Shown here: one piece after another, positions 36,306 through 49,200 of the stretch
Position numbering within the stretch: the first letter of the stretch is position 1
Layout of the letters: each line of letters opens with the position of its first letter
NCBI RefSeq assembly: GCF_001949145.1
Contig: NW_019091381.1
Location: 3,090,694 to 3,154,693 of the forward strand
DNA: 64,000 nt
Direction: 5' to 3'
Source of the DNA: Acanthaster planci
Taxonomy: Eukaryota; Echinodermata; Asteroidea; Valvatida; Acanthasteridae
Translations under genes and position numbers: made by a program
The notes under the pieces: model-generated
The model's input: only the letters and a program-made list of their open reading frames with translations
Told to the model about the DNA's origin: nothing
The model's database searches: none

Positions 36306-36637
36306 TTCACCTCTGGCAAAGCTTCTTTCAGGGCAAAACAGTCTGATTTCCGTAAAGAAACAAGGGATTTACACTTGGGTTGCACGTACATGTACTATGT
36401 ACGGTCATGACGGTCGGTCATCGCAACATGCATGACATGGGCGCCGCCATGCTGAAAACTTCGACTCGTCCACTACAAATTCTAACAAACCTGCATGAGA
36501 AAAACTGTCAGCTATAATGTATGTACATACTCCTTAAGTATGTTACATGTACTTTTGAAGGGAATTTTTTAATGGAGTGAAGAAACTGCTAACTCCAATG
36601 TGCTTAAATCAAAGTTTGCAAAACATTTGGATTACAA

Positions 36638-36645
36638 TGACGTCA
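36638..36645. promoter_or_regulatory. CRE palindrome TGACGTCA
   Basis: A perfect 8-base cAMP-response element, the consensus for CREB/ATF-family bZIP dimers, midway between VARS2 and ATF6. Single 8-mers occur by chance about once per 65 kb, so position is the main support. Confidence 0.35.
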
Positions 36646-36929
36646 AAGTTATTTTCAAGAAACCAACAAAAGTCTCAATTTGTGTCCTTATGTACCATTG
36701 CTCAATGAGGTGACTTCTCTACAATTGAATCCCCTGTTTTCTTTTAATTTAAATCATAATGGTTGAAGTGCTTACAAGTGATAAAAATTTTGGTCTCAAA
36801 TATTATTTTCTTTACATTTATTACTCTTAATTTTTTAGAATATTTTCATTAACTATGATAGTGTAATCCACTGTTACCTTTTTTCCCCTGCAGGTAGAAT
36901 GGAAGAACCATGAATGGGAAGTGAGCACG

Positions 36930-36970
36930 TACACATATATGTACATGTACATATGTACATGTACATATGA
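36930..36970. repeat. alternating TGTACA / CATATG palindromic array
   Basis: TGTACATGTACATATGTACA-type sequence, self-complementary throughout and able to form a cruciform. It lies about 175-215 bases upstream of the ATF6 start codon. Confidence 0.6.
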
Positions 36971-37144
36971 TAGCGTGCGTCGTGCATGGTCCCAGCCTCT
37001 TATGCATGCAGGTTACTTGCGCCTGTAGAGTAATACCGGTGTACAGTCTATTTTAATAGTAAATCCACGTATAAACAGAGAGAAAGGAAAGTGGGTGGTG
37101 TAGCGATAAATGCTGCATTATTTGCACACGTTTTTGGTTGGAAA

Positions 37145-37217
37145 ATGGCCCTGGATTTTATCAGTACACCTGACACCAGGTTCCTCGCAGACAATCTCCT
37201 GTCGTCGGAAGACTGGG
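37145..37217 (+). CDS. ATF6: ATF6 exon 1 (start and N-terminal acidic motif)
   Basis: ATG at 37145-37147 is followed by 24 codons ending in SSEDW and a split Gly codon at donor GTAAGA. The block [14 protein letters not shown] matches vertebrate ATF6B, which supports this start. Upstream in-frame codons contain no ATG that fits the family. Confidence 0.88.
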
Positions 37218-40200
37218 GTAAGAAATGCCTTCAAGTGAACTGTTACAGAACCGTTGTCCCTTTCCCAATTACCGTGCGATAGCTTCATGTGATTGGGCCG
37301 TGTCCGCTCCGTCTTCGCGTCGTGCGACACTGTACGGGCCACGGTATACCATTGTTGCCACGGATTCTGGGCTCGTTTTACTAGCTGTCTCGCCTTTTTG
37401 TCCGTTCGCTAATTGGTTGATTCGTTCATTATTTTTGGGGAGGAATTGTCAGTGATAGTCAATAAGCTTGAATTACACTCGCCATCATGCCCATTGCTAT
37501 TTTTCGATCTGAAGACAAAAATTATGAAAATCAAAATTAAGAACCCACATGTACTTCAGTTAGGAATATTTGATATGCCTAGTACATGTAGGCCGTAGGC
37601 TCACTACTAGTATTACTAGTGCAAGTGTTTCTGAAATTTTGTGTATTAAAGTTTAAAATTAAAAAACAATGTTGCATCCTCCGTCCTCTCGTTTCGTCAT
37701 TTATCATCTCAATAAAGGTCAGTCATTGCAGAAGTGTTGAAAAAACATTAATCTGGGGCTGAGAATAATTTCCCATTTTGCTAAATAGCCTACTTTGGAA
37801 TTTTTGTTGACTTCCCATGAACCTGGATGCAACATAGCCCCAGAACTGCAAGGTTTGTCATCCACCATGTCCACCATCGTCGCTGCCGTCCGCGACAGAC
37901 GACAAACCCCACAGTTCTCGCGGTAGATGCAATGTTCTTATCCCCCTGGCGTTATCTCTCAAACAGGCACCACAGACTTGGAGGACTTTCTCTAACTAGC
38001 TGCTTGGAATGCAGCCTCATAATTGTGGGTCTTGTCTACCCTTTTGTTGTGGGACTCACTAGAAGTGCTCTATAAATAGTGATGGGAAGTCGCTGTACTT
38101 TTTCCACACATATAGCGTTTGCTTTTTTTTCACTTTTGGCACCACCCTTACCCTCTCATCTGCAAGAGGGGGGTTGCTGTATTCCAGGCATTTTGAAGTT
38201 GACCTTTAATGCCAAGAGGTTTATCAAACCTGCGACTTTTCAAATTTTCATCTGAAAATTTTTCATTAAGTTGAGGCCAGACAGAATGCCTGACGCGGTG
38301 GGGAGGGTCTACCTCGCTGTTAAGGCAGTGACTTTTTCAAACCGAAAAAAAAAAATTACCATGTGGAAACAACATTTTAGTTGACTTCTGTCACTGTCCA
38401 ACTGAAGAAAGGGCCCAGGATACAGAGGTACAGGTGTATATATGTATTCCAACATCCAGGCCCCATTTGTAGGGCTACATGTACATGCTACAAGGGTTCT
38501 CTCAATCTTTTACCTCTGACGAAATAAGGTGAAAGTACAGACTGGATTATCAAAGAAATACATGTACACAAAAATAATGACCTCATATTAATTTTTAATT
38601 CACTGATTTTTTTTTTGCCTAGTTGTTCATTTTTCAGCTTAATTTATTCGAAAGAACCCTGGATAGAAGGGAATCCTTTCAATTAGAATTCTGCATACAG
38701 TTCCAGCAGACTGTCCTTTGAAATTAATTAGTGCATTTTATTTTGAATTTCTTAATGAACGTTTCCCTGCATCAACAGAAAATTAGACGCGCTGTGAGTT
38801 TTAGATATCAAACAACATATATGGGAGCAGTGTTTACTTAAAGGCAAGCAAACCATGCAGTCTTGAATAAAGAGAAGAGCTGTCATATGACATGTAGGTC
38901 TTATGAATAATACATCGGATGGAAGAGCCTGATCATGACTCTCAATAGTAAAATTGCATTTAAAGCAGTCTTAGACTCATTTTGACGCCGTTTCTTTCAC
39001 TGAATTTTCTCTGACGATGTAATTTGCTATAACTGCAAACCCATGATTGCATAAAAGCAAGGGTGCTTTGTTTCCTTCTATTCAAGCAGATATTAAAATA
39101 TTCCACCCATCCACCCGTCCATTCTTCATCAAACTGAAACTGTTATGAGTATTACTAACTTGTATCAAATACATATTCAGCAGATTTAATCAGTAAGCAA
39201 AAATGCTTGGTAATTTGCTACTTTTGCCAGGTACAATGCACGTTTGACACTCTACGCTGGCAATTTATTCAACAGTTTGAATTGAACTCTCTTTCATAAT
39301 TTCTAAATAGTGACTTTGATCAGTACTGTCCAATTTTCTCAGAATCTGTCATATTTTGTTGATTACAAGCTGTTCCATATACTCCTTGCCGTAGTTCTCT
39401 TGGGAACTGTTACTTACAGCCCATTATAATATGCCTTCAGAAATTATAATTTTCCCCTGACGTTCATGGTTGACTAGGCATGATCAACGTCACAAAGGCC
39501 TCAGGAATTGCCGCTGCGAACGTATTGTGTCACTTCGTACACACCAATGGAAGAGGGTCCACAGAGAAAACAAAAGGAAACCAATTTGTGTGGTCTGCTA
39601 GAACTACAGTAGTCAGAAACGTTACATCGTTGTTTTGATGGATATACGTCACCCTCTGGGAGATCTTAATTTTCAATTTTGGATTTTTGGTTTGTTTAAT
39701 GGGGAGTGTGAAAAATTATATTGAACGTGGAAGAGCCCCGATCGATTGTTAGGATTATTGATTAAAAAATTACCACCCCATTTCTGTATTTCTTTTCTTA
39801 GCTTTGCAAATGACCTTGGTTTTACAGAAACCTTGCTGTTTCAGGAATGAAAATGATGAGGAAAAAAGATTGGGATTTCAAAATTTCCTTGTTATGAGCA
39901 AAATGTTGTATTGACTGCTCTTATTGACGAGGTTAGACTGTAGTTTGACTTCATCTGGTCAATTAGCCCCCCCTTCATCGCTACTAAACCTTTGACAAAC
40001 TATTCCTGACCATACTGGTTGTATTTGTCCGTGCATGCTCAGCACATGAAGTCGATTAGGAATTTTTCCGGCGACACAAAAAGATTGACGGTGTGAATTG
40101 TTGTCCTCAGCTCCTTATTGCTTTGGTGTTGATGTTTGATTTGATTTTTTTTGTCCTTTCTTCAGGGGATGACTTCTCTCATTTCCATGACAACGGTCTT

Positions 40201-43200
40201 GGCAGCGGCTTTCCGGATGCTGACGAGCTTGTTCGTGATTTCACGACATACGAGGTAGACAGAATGGTTCACTGGCTATACACCTTTTGGATTTTGAAAA
40301 TTTTCTTGAAACTGGAGTCATTTTTTTTTTCTATTTTTAGTTTAAATTTTATGGATCGGGTAAACCATGAAAGATGGTTTGTGCTTTTTTGTGTTTTGTG
40401 GCAACAAAAGAGGGAAAATACACACAGCAAAAAGATCTGCCAAATCTTAAATTCAGTGTTGCCCACAGGAAAACATTTTCATGTTCGCCTTCAAGTGGGT
40501 TTTGATTGAGGATAGTTGAGGATTGTTCTTTATTCACCTGCACAGAATTTAAAATCTCAGGAAAAGCTATAATTTGTAATGTTTTTGTAAACGTTTTGTT
40601 CAATTTTGAATGCCTTGACCAGAGGGTTTCTCCACAGAATTCCATTTCAGGCAGGGATTTTCTTTTTTGATTTTTTCCTCTCTTTTTTTCCCTGGAGAAT
40701 TGAATGTTTTATTTCATTTTGTTGCTCTTATTGGTTGCAAATAATATTTTGATTGCACGATGGAGTTCACATTTTTCGGGGTTTCTGTTTTTGCTTTTGT
40801 ATTTTTTTTTCTGTGGGTGCTTCCTTTTTGGAGGGAGAAGGGATCTATTCTAAAGTGATGCCAACTTCTAAATTCTCCAGTGCCACAGAACTGCTGCAAA
40901 ACTGGATGGATTGCAAACTACATCGTGCTGTCATTGCTGTGGTTGAGACTTTATACTAATGAATTCAGAATTCTTTGCTCATGTTTGATTTAGGTTTCTG
41001 TGAAGGATTGTTTGCAGTGGTTGGACCCTCCAAAATGGCATTTATAATTTTTTGATATCAGACTTTCCTGGACTGATTGATGTCATAGACAACAGATGCC
41101 TTATCTGAAAAAAAAAAATCAATTAAAAAAACAGCCCAGTAGAATGCTTGGCAGCTGACATGTCTGATACTGTAAATTATGCAGAAATGAAACCAGTCCT
41201 ACATCTATCAGAATGTACACGCTGCATATCGGTTGGTATGGTAATGAGCCCGAAGCACAACATTAGCATATGCGTGGCTTTATGCCCGAAAGAATGCCAG
41301 GCTTGATGACATATGCGCAGCTTTGGAGATGTATTCACACAGATGTTTGCAGTGGCCAGTGAGCTTAAAGAGTCTATGCAATGAAATTTTTTAATGCCAC
41401 CCTTGAAATAAGTTATACCTTATGTTTAAATTTTGGTTTGCTATTTTCAATCGTTTTTTTGGTGCCTTTTAGCTTTTACACCAGTGAATATTTCCATATT
41501 CATGAGCAAATACTTTCATGTCTTCCTGGGAAGAAAACCTCAACATGCCAGTTTGATTGTTTGGCAAAAAGTGCTGGAATTTTCCATATTTTCTTTCTTT
41601 TCTTTTGTTAATTTATTTTTGCATTAGTGCTTCATAATAAACTAATAAGCTACCCATTTTCAGAAATGTTTCCAGCAAGCAGTGTGGTTTCCCAATATGA
41701 ATCGAACCAAAAACGCATTAAATGCACAATGTTTTTCTGACTGACATCATAGCACCGGCACCCTCAATTGTCCAGAAAAGTATGGACAAAATTAAATGAC
41801 AATTTAGTGCACTTTTCAGTACACCTAGACCCAAAAGCAATGTCAAATATTTTTGTGTTAAAGTAGCACAATTTTACTCACCTCTTGCTGAGAAATTCCC
41901 TTACTACCCCCCTCCCCTTTTTTTTTTTTAATTGGTTTGTAGTCGGACCCGACTGGCAGCGACAGCACCGGTCATGGCATGCTGGATGACACCACTTTCT
42001 CCGATTATCCATGGATCAAAGGAGAACAGCAAAGTTTATGCACCATTGAAGGTAGGTTTTGTGAAATTCAAAGCCTGAGCAGGCAGAATCCATGCCTTAA
42101 AAAGAGCACACACTTGCTCCAAGTCATGGGATTCCAAACTGGAAACAAGCATATCGGTAGTTTGCCTGTACATTGCATCAGCAGCCATATCCTTGATTGT
42201 TTCTAAATTCCACTGGAATATACCACAAAAGATTAAAATGGAATGAAACGAAAGCGTATCAACATGTTAAAGGGATCTGATAAAAAATTAATAATCATTG
42301 CATACAGCAGTGGTATGTTTTGGCTTGGGTATTCAGATTTCCTTTCACAACTTTAATTAACGTTTTTTAACCCTAACCCCCCAAGGGTTGCCGGCCCTAA
42401 CCTTCCCCATTCACACCAAATCAAACACCCCTATGGGACTTTGCGAACAGGGGCTGTTGGACTTTGTTTTTCTGAGGTATGCCGAACCCAATGCAAAAGC
42501 CCGCTGTTATGGGCCCACCAGACCTATCCCCACAGAATTAAAACACTTTACTACTGTTTAATTCTGTGTGGTTGGGGAAGATTAGGGTCAAGAGTGCAAA
42601 ATAGGAAAAGATTCAATTTGACATACCAGGGTTTTTTTTTTTTAACGATGATTAATGCCTGATTGTCCCACAGGTATTGCCATCAAGTCGGAGCCTCTGT
42701 CTCCGCCCCCGTCCTCCTCATCCTCCGATGCCTCCGGGGATTCTTTCCCTCCTGTTAAGGTAGGCACCTCCAAGAAAGGTGGTCCCTTACTCCCCTGTCT
42801 GATACTTTTTAAACCGATGTTGGAAAGCCGCCACCGTCGATAACGGCAGTCTGTTGAGAGGATTCTGACATTGTAGGATGCGGCAAAAGCAAAGACTTAT
42901 TTTGAACCGGATGGAGTGAGTATATGGAATCTCCTTTTGTGTGTGTGTTTCCAACCCATGTACAGTATGGTTAAAAGTCGCTCACAAAGTTAAATAGATA
43001 TACATGTAACTTCCAAATGAAATCGAATCAATTCACCACATCCCAATAAAAATAACCTGTCAGACTGTCCGTAGGCCTTCCACATTTGTCAAGTTTGCCA
43101 TATTTATTTTGCCACATTTGGCACATACTGCGACTTCAATTTTGTGCCATGTTGACCTCTGTGTATGTTTCAGTGTATACATTGCCCGTATGCATTCATG

Positions 43201-46200
43201 AATACAGAGTTATCCCAAGGCAATCTTTTGTGCCCTCTGGTACGTAGCGAGAGAGATTACTTCTTTAACCCCTAACCTTCCCTAACCACACAGAATTGAA
43301 CACCAGTAAAGTGTGTGAATTTGTGGCACTGGGTACTGTACCCCTAAACTGCTTGTGCTTTAACATGGGTTCAGGCATACCCAAAATAAACAGAGTCCAA
43401 AACGTTTTGTGCACAGTTTACCATATGGTGTTGGAATTTGTGTGAATGGGTACGGTTCCTAGTAAATCACTCTATGGAGTTAGGGTTATTAAGGAGACTA
43501 GAGCTTACTGTTTTAAGAGTGGATCCTTTTTTCGGACTTGCTGAATTTGGAGTCTTGGCTGACTAACTCGTGCGTCATCCAGTGCTCTGCATTTGCTTGA
43601 ATAACACGGTTGTGTGCATATTTGCTTTTCAGAATTTCCCCAACCCCCTCCTCCAAGTCAAGCTGGAGTCCCCGCCCCTGACCCCACCCCGAGACAATGC
43701 CGACGTCCAGCATTTCCCACTGGCTAATGGGGCGATCAAAACAACGACGGTGCCCCGCATTGCTCCCAAGAACCCAGCCAAGTCGACCGTCCCCCCGATC
43801 GCACCCAAGGGGCCCCATCAACAGCAGACAGGAAAGCCGTCCGCGACCAAGCCGATACCTGGTAAGGAAAGAAGCCAGAACGAGAGGCGTGGCGGCACCA
43901 CGTAAAAGCCATACAGTATCTGGGCCTTCCAATCCGCGACCTTGCTGGTTTTACCCCCTTACTACCTTACAACAGAGGTGAAACCAATCAATGAAGCGAG
44001 GCCTCTAGAAGGCCTGGCAAGATTTACAATCCACCCACCTCAGGTGATACCCTGGCTACGTACCGCTAAGTAGCATATCACTGTGCAAGTAACTCGTATC
44101 AAAGCCGACTGGAACTGCCAGTCAAGTTGGTGGGAACAGTGAGCCAGGACAGAGAAGAGGCTGGTCGTGGAGAGCATCTTGCTCACAGCAGGGTGTTTAA
44201 AAAAGGCCAAAGGCCCCTGCTTTACCTAAGCTTGGGCTGGCCTTTCCATGGTAAAGCCAGGCGGCTGGTTCAAGTTTCCTACAATTCTGGAATTAGTCTT
44301 GCCAGGCAGTCGTAGAAGCAGCCCCTCCACACTGACTTGTAGATTCGGGGTTTTTTTTTCTAGCCATTCCTCGGTTCTTCGGTTCCTCAGATTTTTCTTC
44401 TCCCATGTCTGAAACTGATTGTTTTTATGTCTTAATCATGTCCCCCGGTTCTCCCAGGCCCCGTTAGGTATAGTCCTGCCAGCAAACTTGATGGAGCTGC
44501 CTTGTCATCACCAGAGAAAGATTTATGAATACTCCTGGGTAGAGATTTTCAAGTTTGGGTTAGAAAATGACTTGATGAGATAAGCACCGGGGTGAAAGTC
44601 ACTGAAATCTGAAGTGACTTTGATTCATCACAAAATGAGGAAGTTTATTGTCGATTTGTTTGCAGTTGGCCAGCCGATCGTGCTGACCCAGGCCGACGTT
44701 GCCCGGTTGACTGCCCAGGGTGTGATCAAGTGCCAGCCGCCACCGGCCAAGCAGGCCAAAGTGGCCTCCGACCACACGGTGGCCAGCAGCATTCCCGTAG
44801 CCACCAAGCCGGCCAACAATCAGCAGCCGCCGGCCAATGTCGATGTAAGCATCATTTTTCAAATCTACTTTTTAAAAATTTTCTTGCCATTACTGCAACT
44901 TTTTTGGGGTAATAGCCGGGTTTCAAGTCCTGAAGTTGCCAGATTGCAGACTGCTTGAAATTGTTACAAAACATCCATATGTGCCGGCAAACTTTAATGA
45001 CGGAGATGAAATCTGCCTTCTGTCACCTTGCTGACAGTATTGCCCACTGCCTAAATGATGTGCAGTTCCACCAAAAACATGCATGATGCTGGTATCCTGT
45101 ACGCATTTGTAAATTTGTTCTTAAACTTGATTATGCGATTTGTTTTTATTTTCCAGCTTCGAGCATGGAAGAGGCAACAGAGAATGATCAAAAACAGGGA
45201 GTCGGCGTGTTTATCCAGGAAAAAGAAAAAAGAGGTGAAAATTTCATGCAAGCAAAACTTGTTGTCATCTTGGAATAACATAACACACCTCCAAGTCACT
45301 CAGTATCTCTAATCAATCGTAAGCGGATAACCTGCAAAGTCTGCTAAGCGCGTGTCTCTGCTTAGCGAGTTTGTATGTCTAAGCGAGCAAGTTTGTCAGT
45401 GTGTAAAAAAACTGCATCCAACTCATGATGCTATATAAGGCGACATTACCAATGCACATAAACACGGTGCTGTGCCCTTTTCTTCCTCTTGGTGGCATCA
45501 CGGTTTTAAGCCTCAGAAACTTGTCCCAGCTTCTGCATTCTTTTCAACCAATTATAAAGTTTTTAAGGGGAGGAGAAAACAGAAGCACAGTTCTTCGCAG
45601 AGTTCTCCAGGACAAATGCCGACACTTTCCGCTGGTCATTTGTTTAAGATCTGTGTGACATTTCTTGCTGCATTATTGTTGCTTTTTTGTTTTTTTTTTT
45701 TAAACCCCAGAAAGGAAATCACTGCCAATCACACGTCATCTGTGGTGAAGTGGTTCTTGCTACTTTTCTCCACGAGACAGAATGTCTCGTGGACATTCTG
45801 CTAAGGGTCGCACCTCTACAGAGAACCTGTGGTAACACGGTATCAAATTTTTTATTGTCTTGTGCCATGTAGTACTTACAAGGTCTGGAGGGAAGGATGG
45901 AATCCATCGATCAGGAGAACGTCAGATTACGGGAGGAGAATGGCTTGCTGAGGAAGAGAGTGGAGGAACTGACCAATGAGGTACCAGACCTTGCGCGTGG
46001 GTTGGCTTATTGCTTCTGCCTTGAGCAGAAGCACCCCCTCATCGTTTGAAAAGAGCCATGTTGGTGGGGAGTGTTCAGTTTGTTGGTAGCGACGCGACCG
46101 TAACGTATGCATTTCGTAGTCGTTTGTGAACCAGCAAAATTCAGGTCCCACCAAAGCCAAGGGAGCCTCCGTTGCTAGGAAAATTGCAGCCTCTCTCGGT

Positions 46201-49200
46201 CCAGCTCAAGGCTCATTGGCTTTTAAATGTGCGCAAGAAGAAAGTTTAATAGCCTTTTTCACTGAGCAGGGATCGGCTCTATGGCTGCAGACTAAGTTTG
46301 CTTGCTTGTTCACATTTGTCTGAGATGATGTATGAATTCCACAGATGTGTTGCATACTCGCAGAGGCGCTAAGCACCAGTGATTTTCGGTCGTTAAAACA
46401 ACTTCAGTCTTTGTCACTGGCGAGCAGAAACTCTGCACGTTTTAAGTCCTGGTCGTGGGTAAAATGGCAAGTTTTCCCCCTGAGGTGATTGGCAACATGT
46501 TTTTCCATCTGTACACTCTATGCCACAATGAGGTTTAAGGGACTTTATTTCAAGTGTCAGCGCTTTCAATCCTTAAGATAAGGGAAAAAATGGCATTATG
46601 TGTCCCCCAAGGGGTACCCTACTCTCCCCCCCCCCGCACTGCTTGTGAGGGGGCTATTGCACTCAGAGCAGATAGCTGTCTTGCATTACACCGTGTCTTA
46701 AGGGGTCTGTCACAAGTGACTATCAACTTGTGTTCTTTTGTGTATTGAGACAGATTCAGTCAAAACTTAAAAGGTTGGTGGTGTATAGTTCAACCAAGAA
46801 ATTTTAAGGATGATATTGTACAAAACGAGAAGAGGAGCCAAAGGCTGATGTTCACGGTTCCTTGAAACTAAACCCTTGTGCATTTTTGTTGAGAGCTTTT
46901 CTGAAAGTCTTGCAGACTTCTTCACGATGTATGAAGTCAGTGGCACATGTATTATGTATTGAGTGCCTCTCAAGACTCAATGACCCTGCAACTTTAGATT
47001 TGGAGTCCAAACTGTTCCAACTGGAAGTTCTGAGGGCAAGCAACCCTTTCTGTGTTTCAGAACAATCGACTCAGGAAAACGCAGTCATTACTACCGTCCT
47101 CGAACAAGACGACCACCTGTCTCTTAGCCGTCATGCTGCTCCTGGGATTCAACCTGGCGCCATTCAGGTGAGTACTGAGCTCCGAGAGAAGGGACGGATG
47201 TTGAACGTGTAGTTGAGTAAATGCTGAATGTTCGGATAAACAAGACACACAGGACATGGCGCAAATCAGATATATCAGCGGTCTTACTTTGGAACTTGTG
47301 CATAAAGTAGCACTGCAACAGTTACAGGAAAAATTGAGGCGGTGCTCAATATGTCTCTCAATTCTCAGTGGCTCAAAAAAGTTTGAAGACCAACCCTGAC
47401 AGGGTCTGTTGTCCTGAAACATTTTTTTTTTTTGGACAGTATTTTCAGCTCACAAGGAGACGATTATTCAACATCACGCCACGGGGGGCGAGCACTGTTG
47501 GGCTACACAGAAACCCCCCCGTCACTCAGCCAATCACAGGGCAGCGATCTGCGGCAGCACACAGCCTACAGCCGCATCGAGGCAGCAATGCATAACGTAA
47601 CGGACGAGAACGGCGCCCCCCAAAATCCGCTTAGCCGGAAGGAGCTGATGGTCATCCGGGACATGGCAGACTACATGCTGTCCAAGGAGCAGCCGTCTTG
47701 CCCCCAGTTCAACGTGACTGAATCGCACAGGTAAGAATTAACAGTTGGGTCCCATTTTGCCATATGTCCCCAACCTCATTAAAAGCATCCATTCTCACCT
47801 AGTAAGGTAAAATTCGACTGCCATTGATTTCTAGACAGTTGCATAGCCATGCTAAAATCCCAAGTAAGTTCACACACAACCCACCCACTCCCTCCTTAAA
47901 ATCCTCAACATTTTAGAGCCTGGAAGTCACATTCTTTCCCCTCAACCCTCCGATGCAAAGATGCAATCTACACCAAGTTGTCCCACCAGTCAAAATTATT
48001 TGAATGACTCCTGATATGTCTGTGTACTGTAGAGGCAGAAGTGGAAGGAATTTTTTGACTGCGCTGCGACTGTTGCAGCAAAAAGAGGGTTAACATTTGA
48101 TATTTTGCCACAAGGTTTTACTGTTTCACAGGTTTTTTTAAAAACCTGTGAAAAAAACCTGTGAAAAAACCTGCTAAAAAAGGAGTGGAAAAAAAGACTT
48201 TAAATCCACTTGGCATGGAACGTTCTTGTTCCGTGATTTCTGAATATTCTGAAAAATAACTGGCTGAATATTTTTTACATTTCATAAATGTCACCACTTT
48301 TGCTGTAGACTTGCTGATGTCTTGATGGGCTGGGCCCAGAAACACCAGGACGAACAGAGGAAACACAACCAGGAACAGCAAATCAAGGAAAAGAAGAGGG
48401 TAACATGAGTGTCACTCATTTCGGAAAAGCTGGAATCCAGCAGAAGNNNNNNNNNNNNNNNNNNNNNNNNNNNNNNNNNNNNNNNNNNNNNNNNNNNNNN
48501 NNNNNNNNNNNNNNNNNNNNNNNNNNNNNNNNNNNNNNNNNNNNNNNNNNNNNNNNNNNNNNNNNNNNNNNNNNNNNNNNNNNNNNNNNNNNNNNNNNNN
48601 NNNNNNNNNNNNNNNNNNNNNNNNNNNNNNNNNNNNNNNNNNNNNNNNNNNNNNNNNNNNNNNNNNNNNNNNNNNNNNNNNNNNNNNNNNNNNNNNNNNN
48701 NNNNNNNNNNNNNNNNNNNNNNNNNNNNNNNNNNNNNNNNNNNNNNNNNNNNNNNNNNNNNNNNNNNNNNNNNNNNNNNNNNNNNNNNNNNNNNNNNNNN
48801 NNNNNNNNNNNNNNNNNNNNNNNNNNNNNNNNNNNNNNNNNNNNNNNNNNNNNNNNNNNNNNNNNNNNNNNNNNNNNNNNNNNNNNNNNNNNNNNNNNNN
48901 NNNNNNNNNNNNNNNNNNNNNNNNNNNNNNNNNNNNNNNNNNNNNNNNNNNNNNNNNNNNNNNNNNNNNNNNNNNNNNNNNNNNNNNNNNNNNNNNNNNN
49001 NNNNNNNNNNNNNNNNNNNNNNNNNNNNNNNNNNNNNNNNNNCGTTTCAGTGGCAAAGGCCACTTCATCGTTTCAGTGGCAAAGGCCACTTCATCGTTTC
49101 AGTGGCAAAGGCCACTTCATACTTTGGCGATTGCATAAACGGCCCATTTGACGCCACAAACTGTTTGCAGGGAAATAAGCTTGAAAGGGGCGCCGCTCTT

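Larger units (their letters stand above)
36306..37144. promoter_or_regulatory. shared VARS2/ATF6 intergenic region, candidate bidirectional promoter
   Basis: 839 bp separate the divergent start codons of VARS2 (36305, minus) and ATF6 (37145, plus). It contains a perfect CRE palindrome TGACGTCA (36638-36645) and GCCGCCAT near 36443-36449, the reverse of the YY1 core ATGGCGGC. Closer to ATF6 is an array of alternating TGTACA/CATATG words (about 36930-36970). The VARS2 side is GC-richer and the middle is AT-rich. No ERSE (CCAAT-N9-CCACG) was found. Transcription starts are not known, so sharing is inferred from geometry. Confidence 0.5.

Noticed and set aside
37091-37144. N-terminal extension of ATF6 upstream of the ATG
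   Set aside because: It would need a non-ATG start, and the known ATF6B-type N-terminus aligns from just after the ATG at 37145.
37351-37362. ERSE-II element in ATF6 intron 1 (auto-regulation)
   Set aside because: ATTGTTGCCACG has the wrong base and spacing relative to ATTGG-N-CCACG; chance match.
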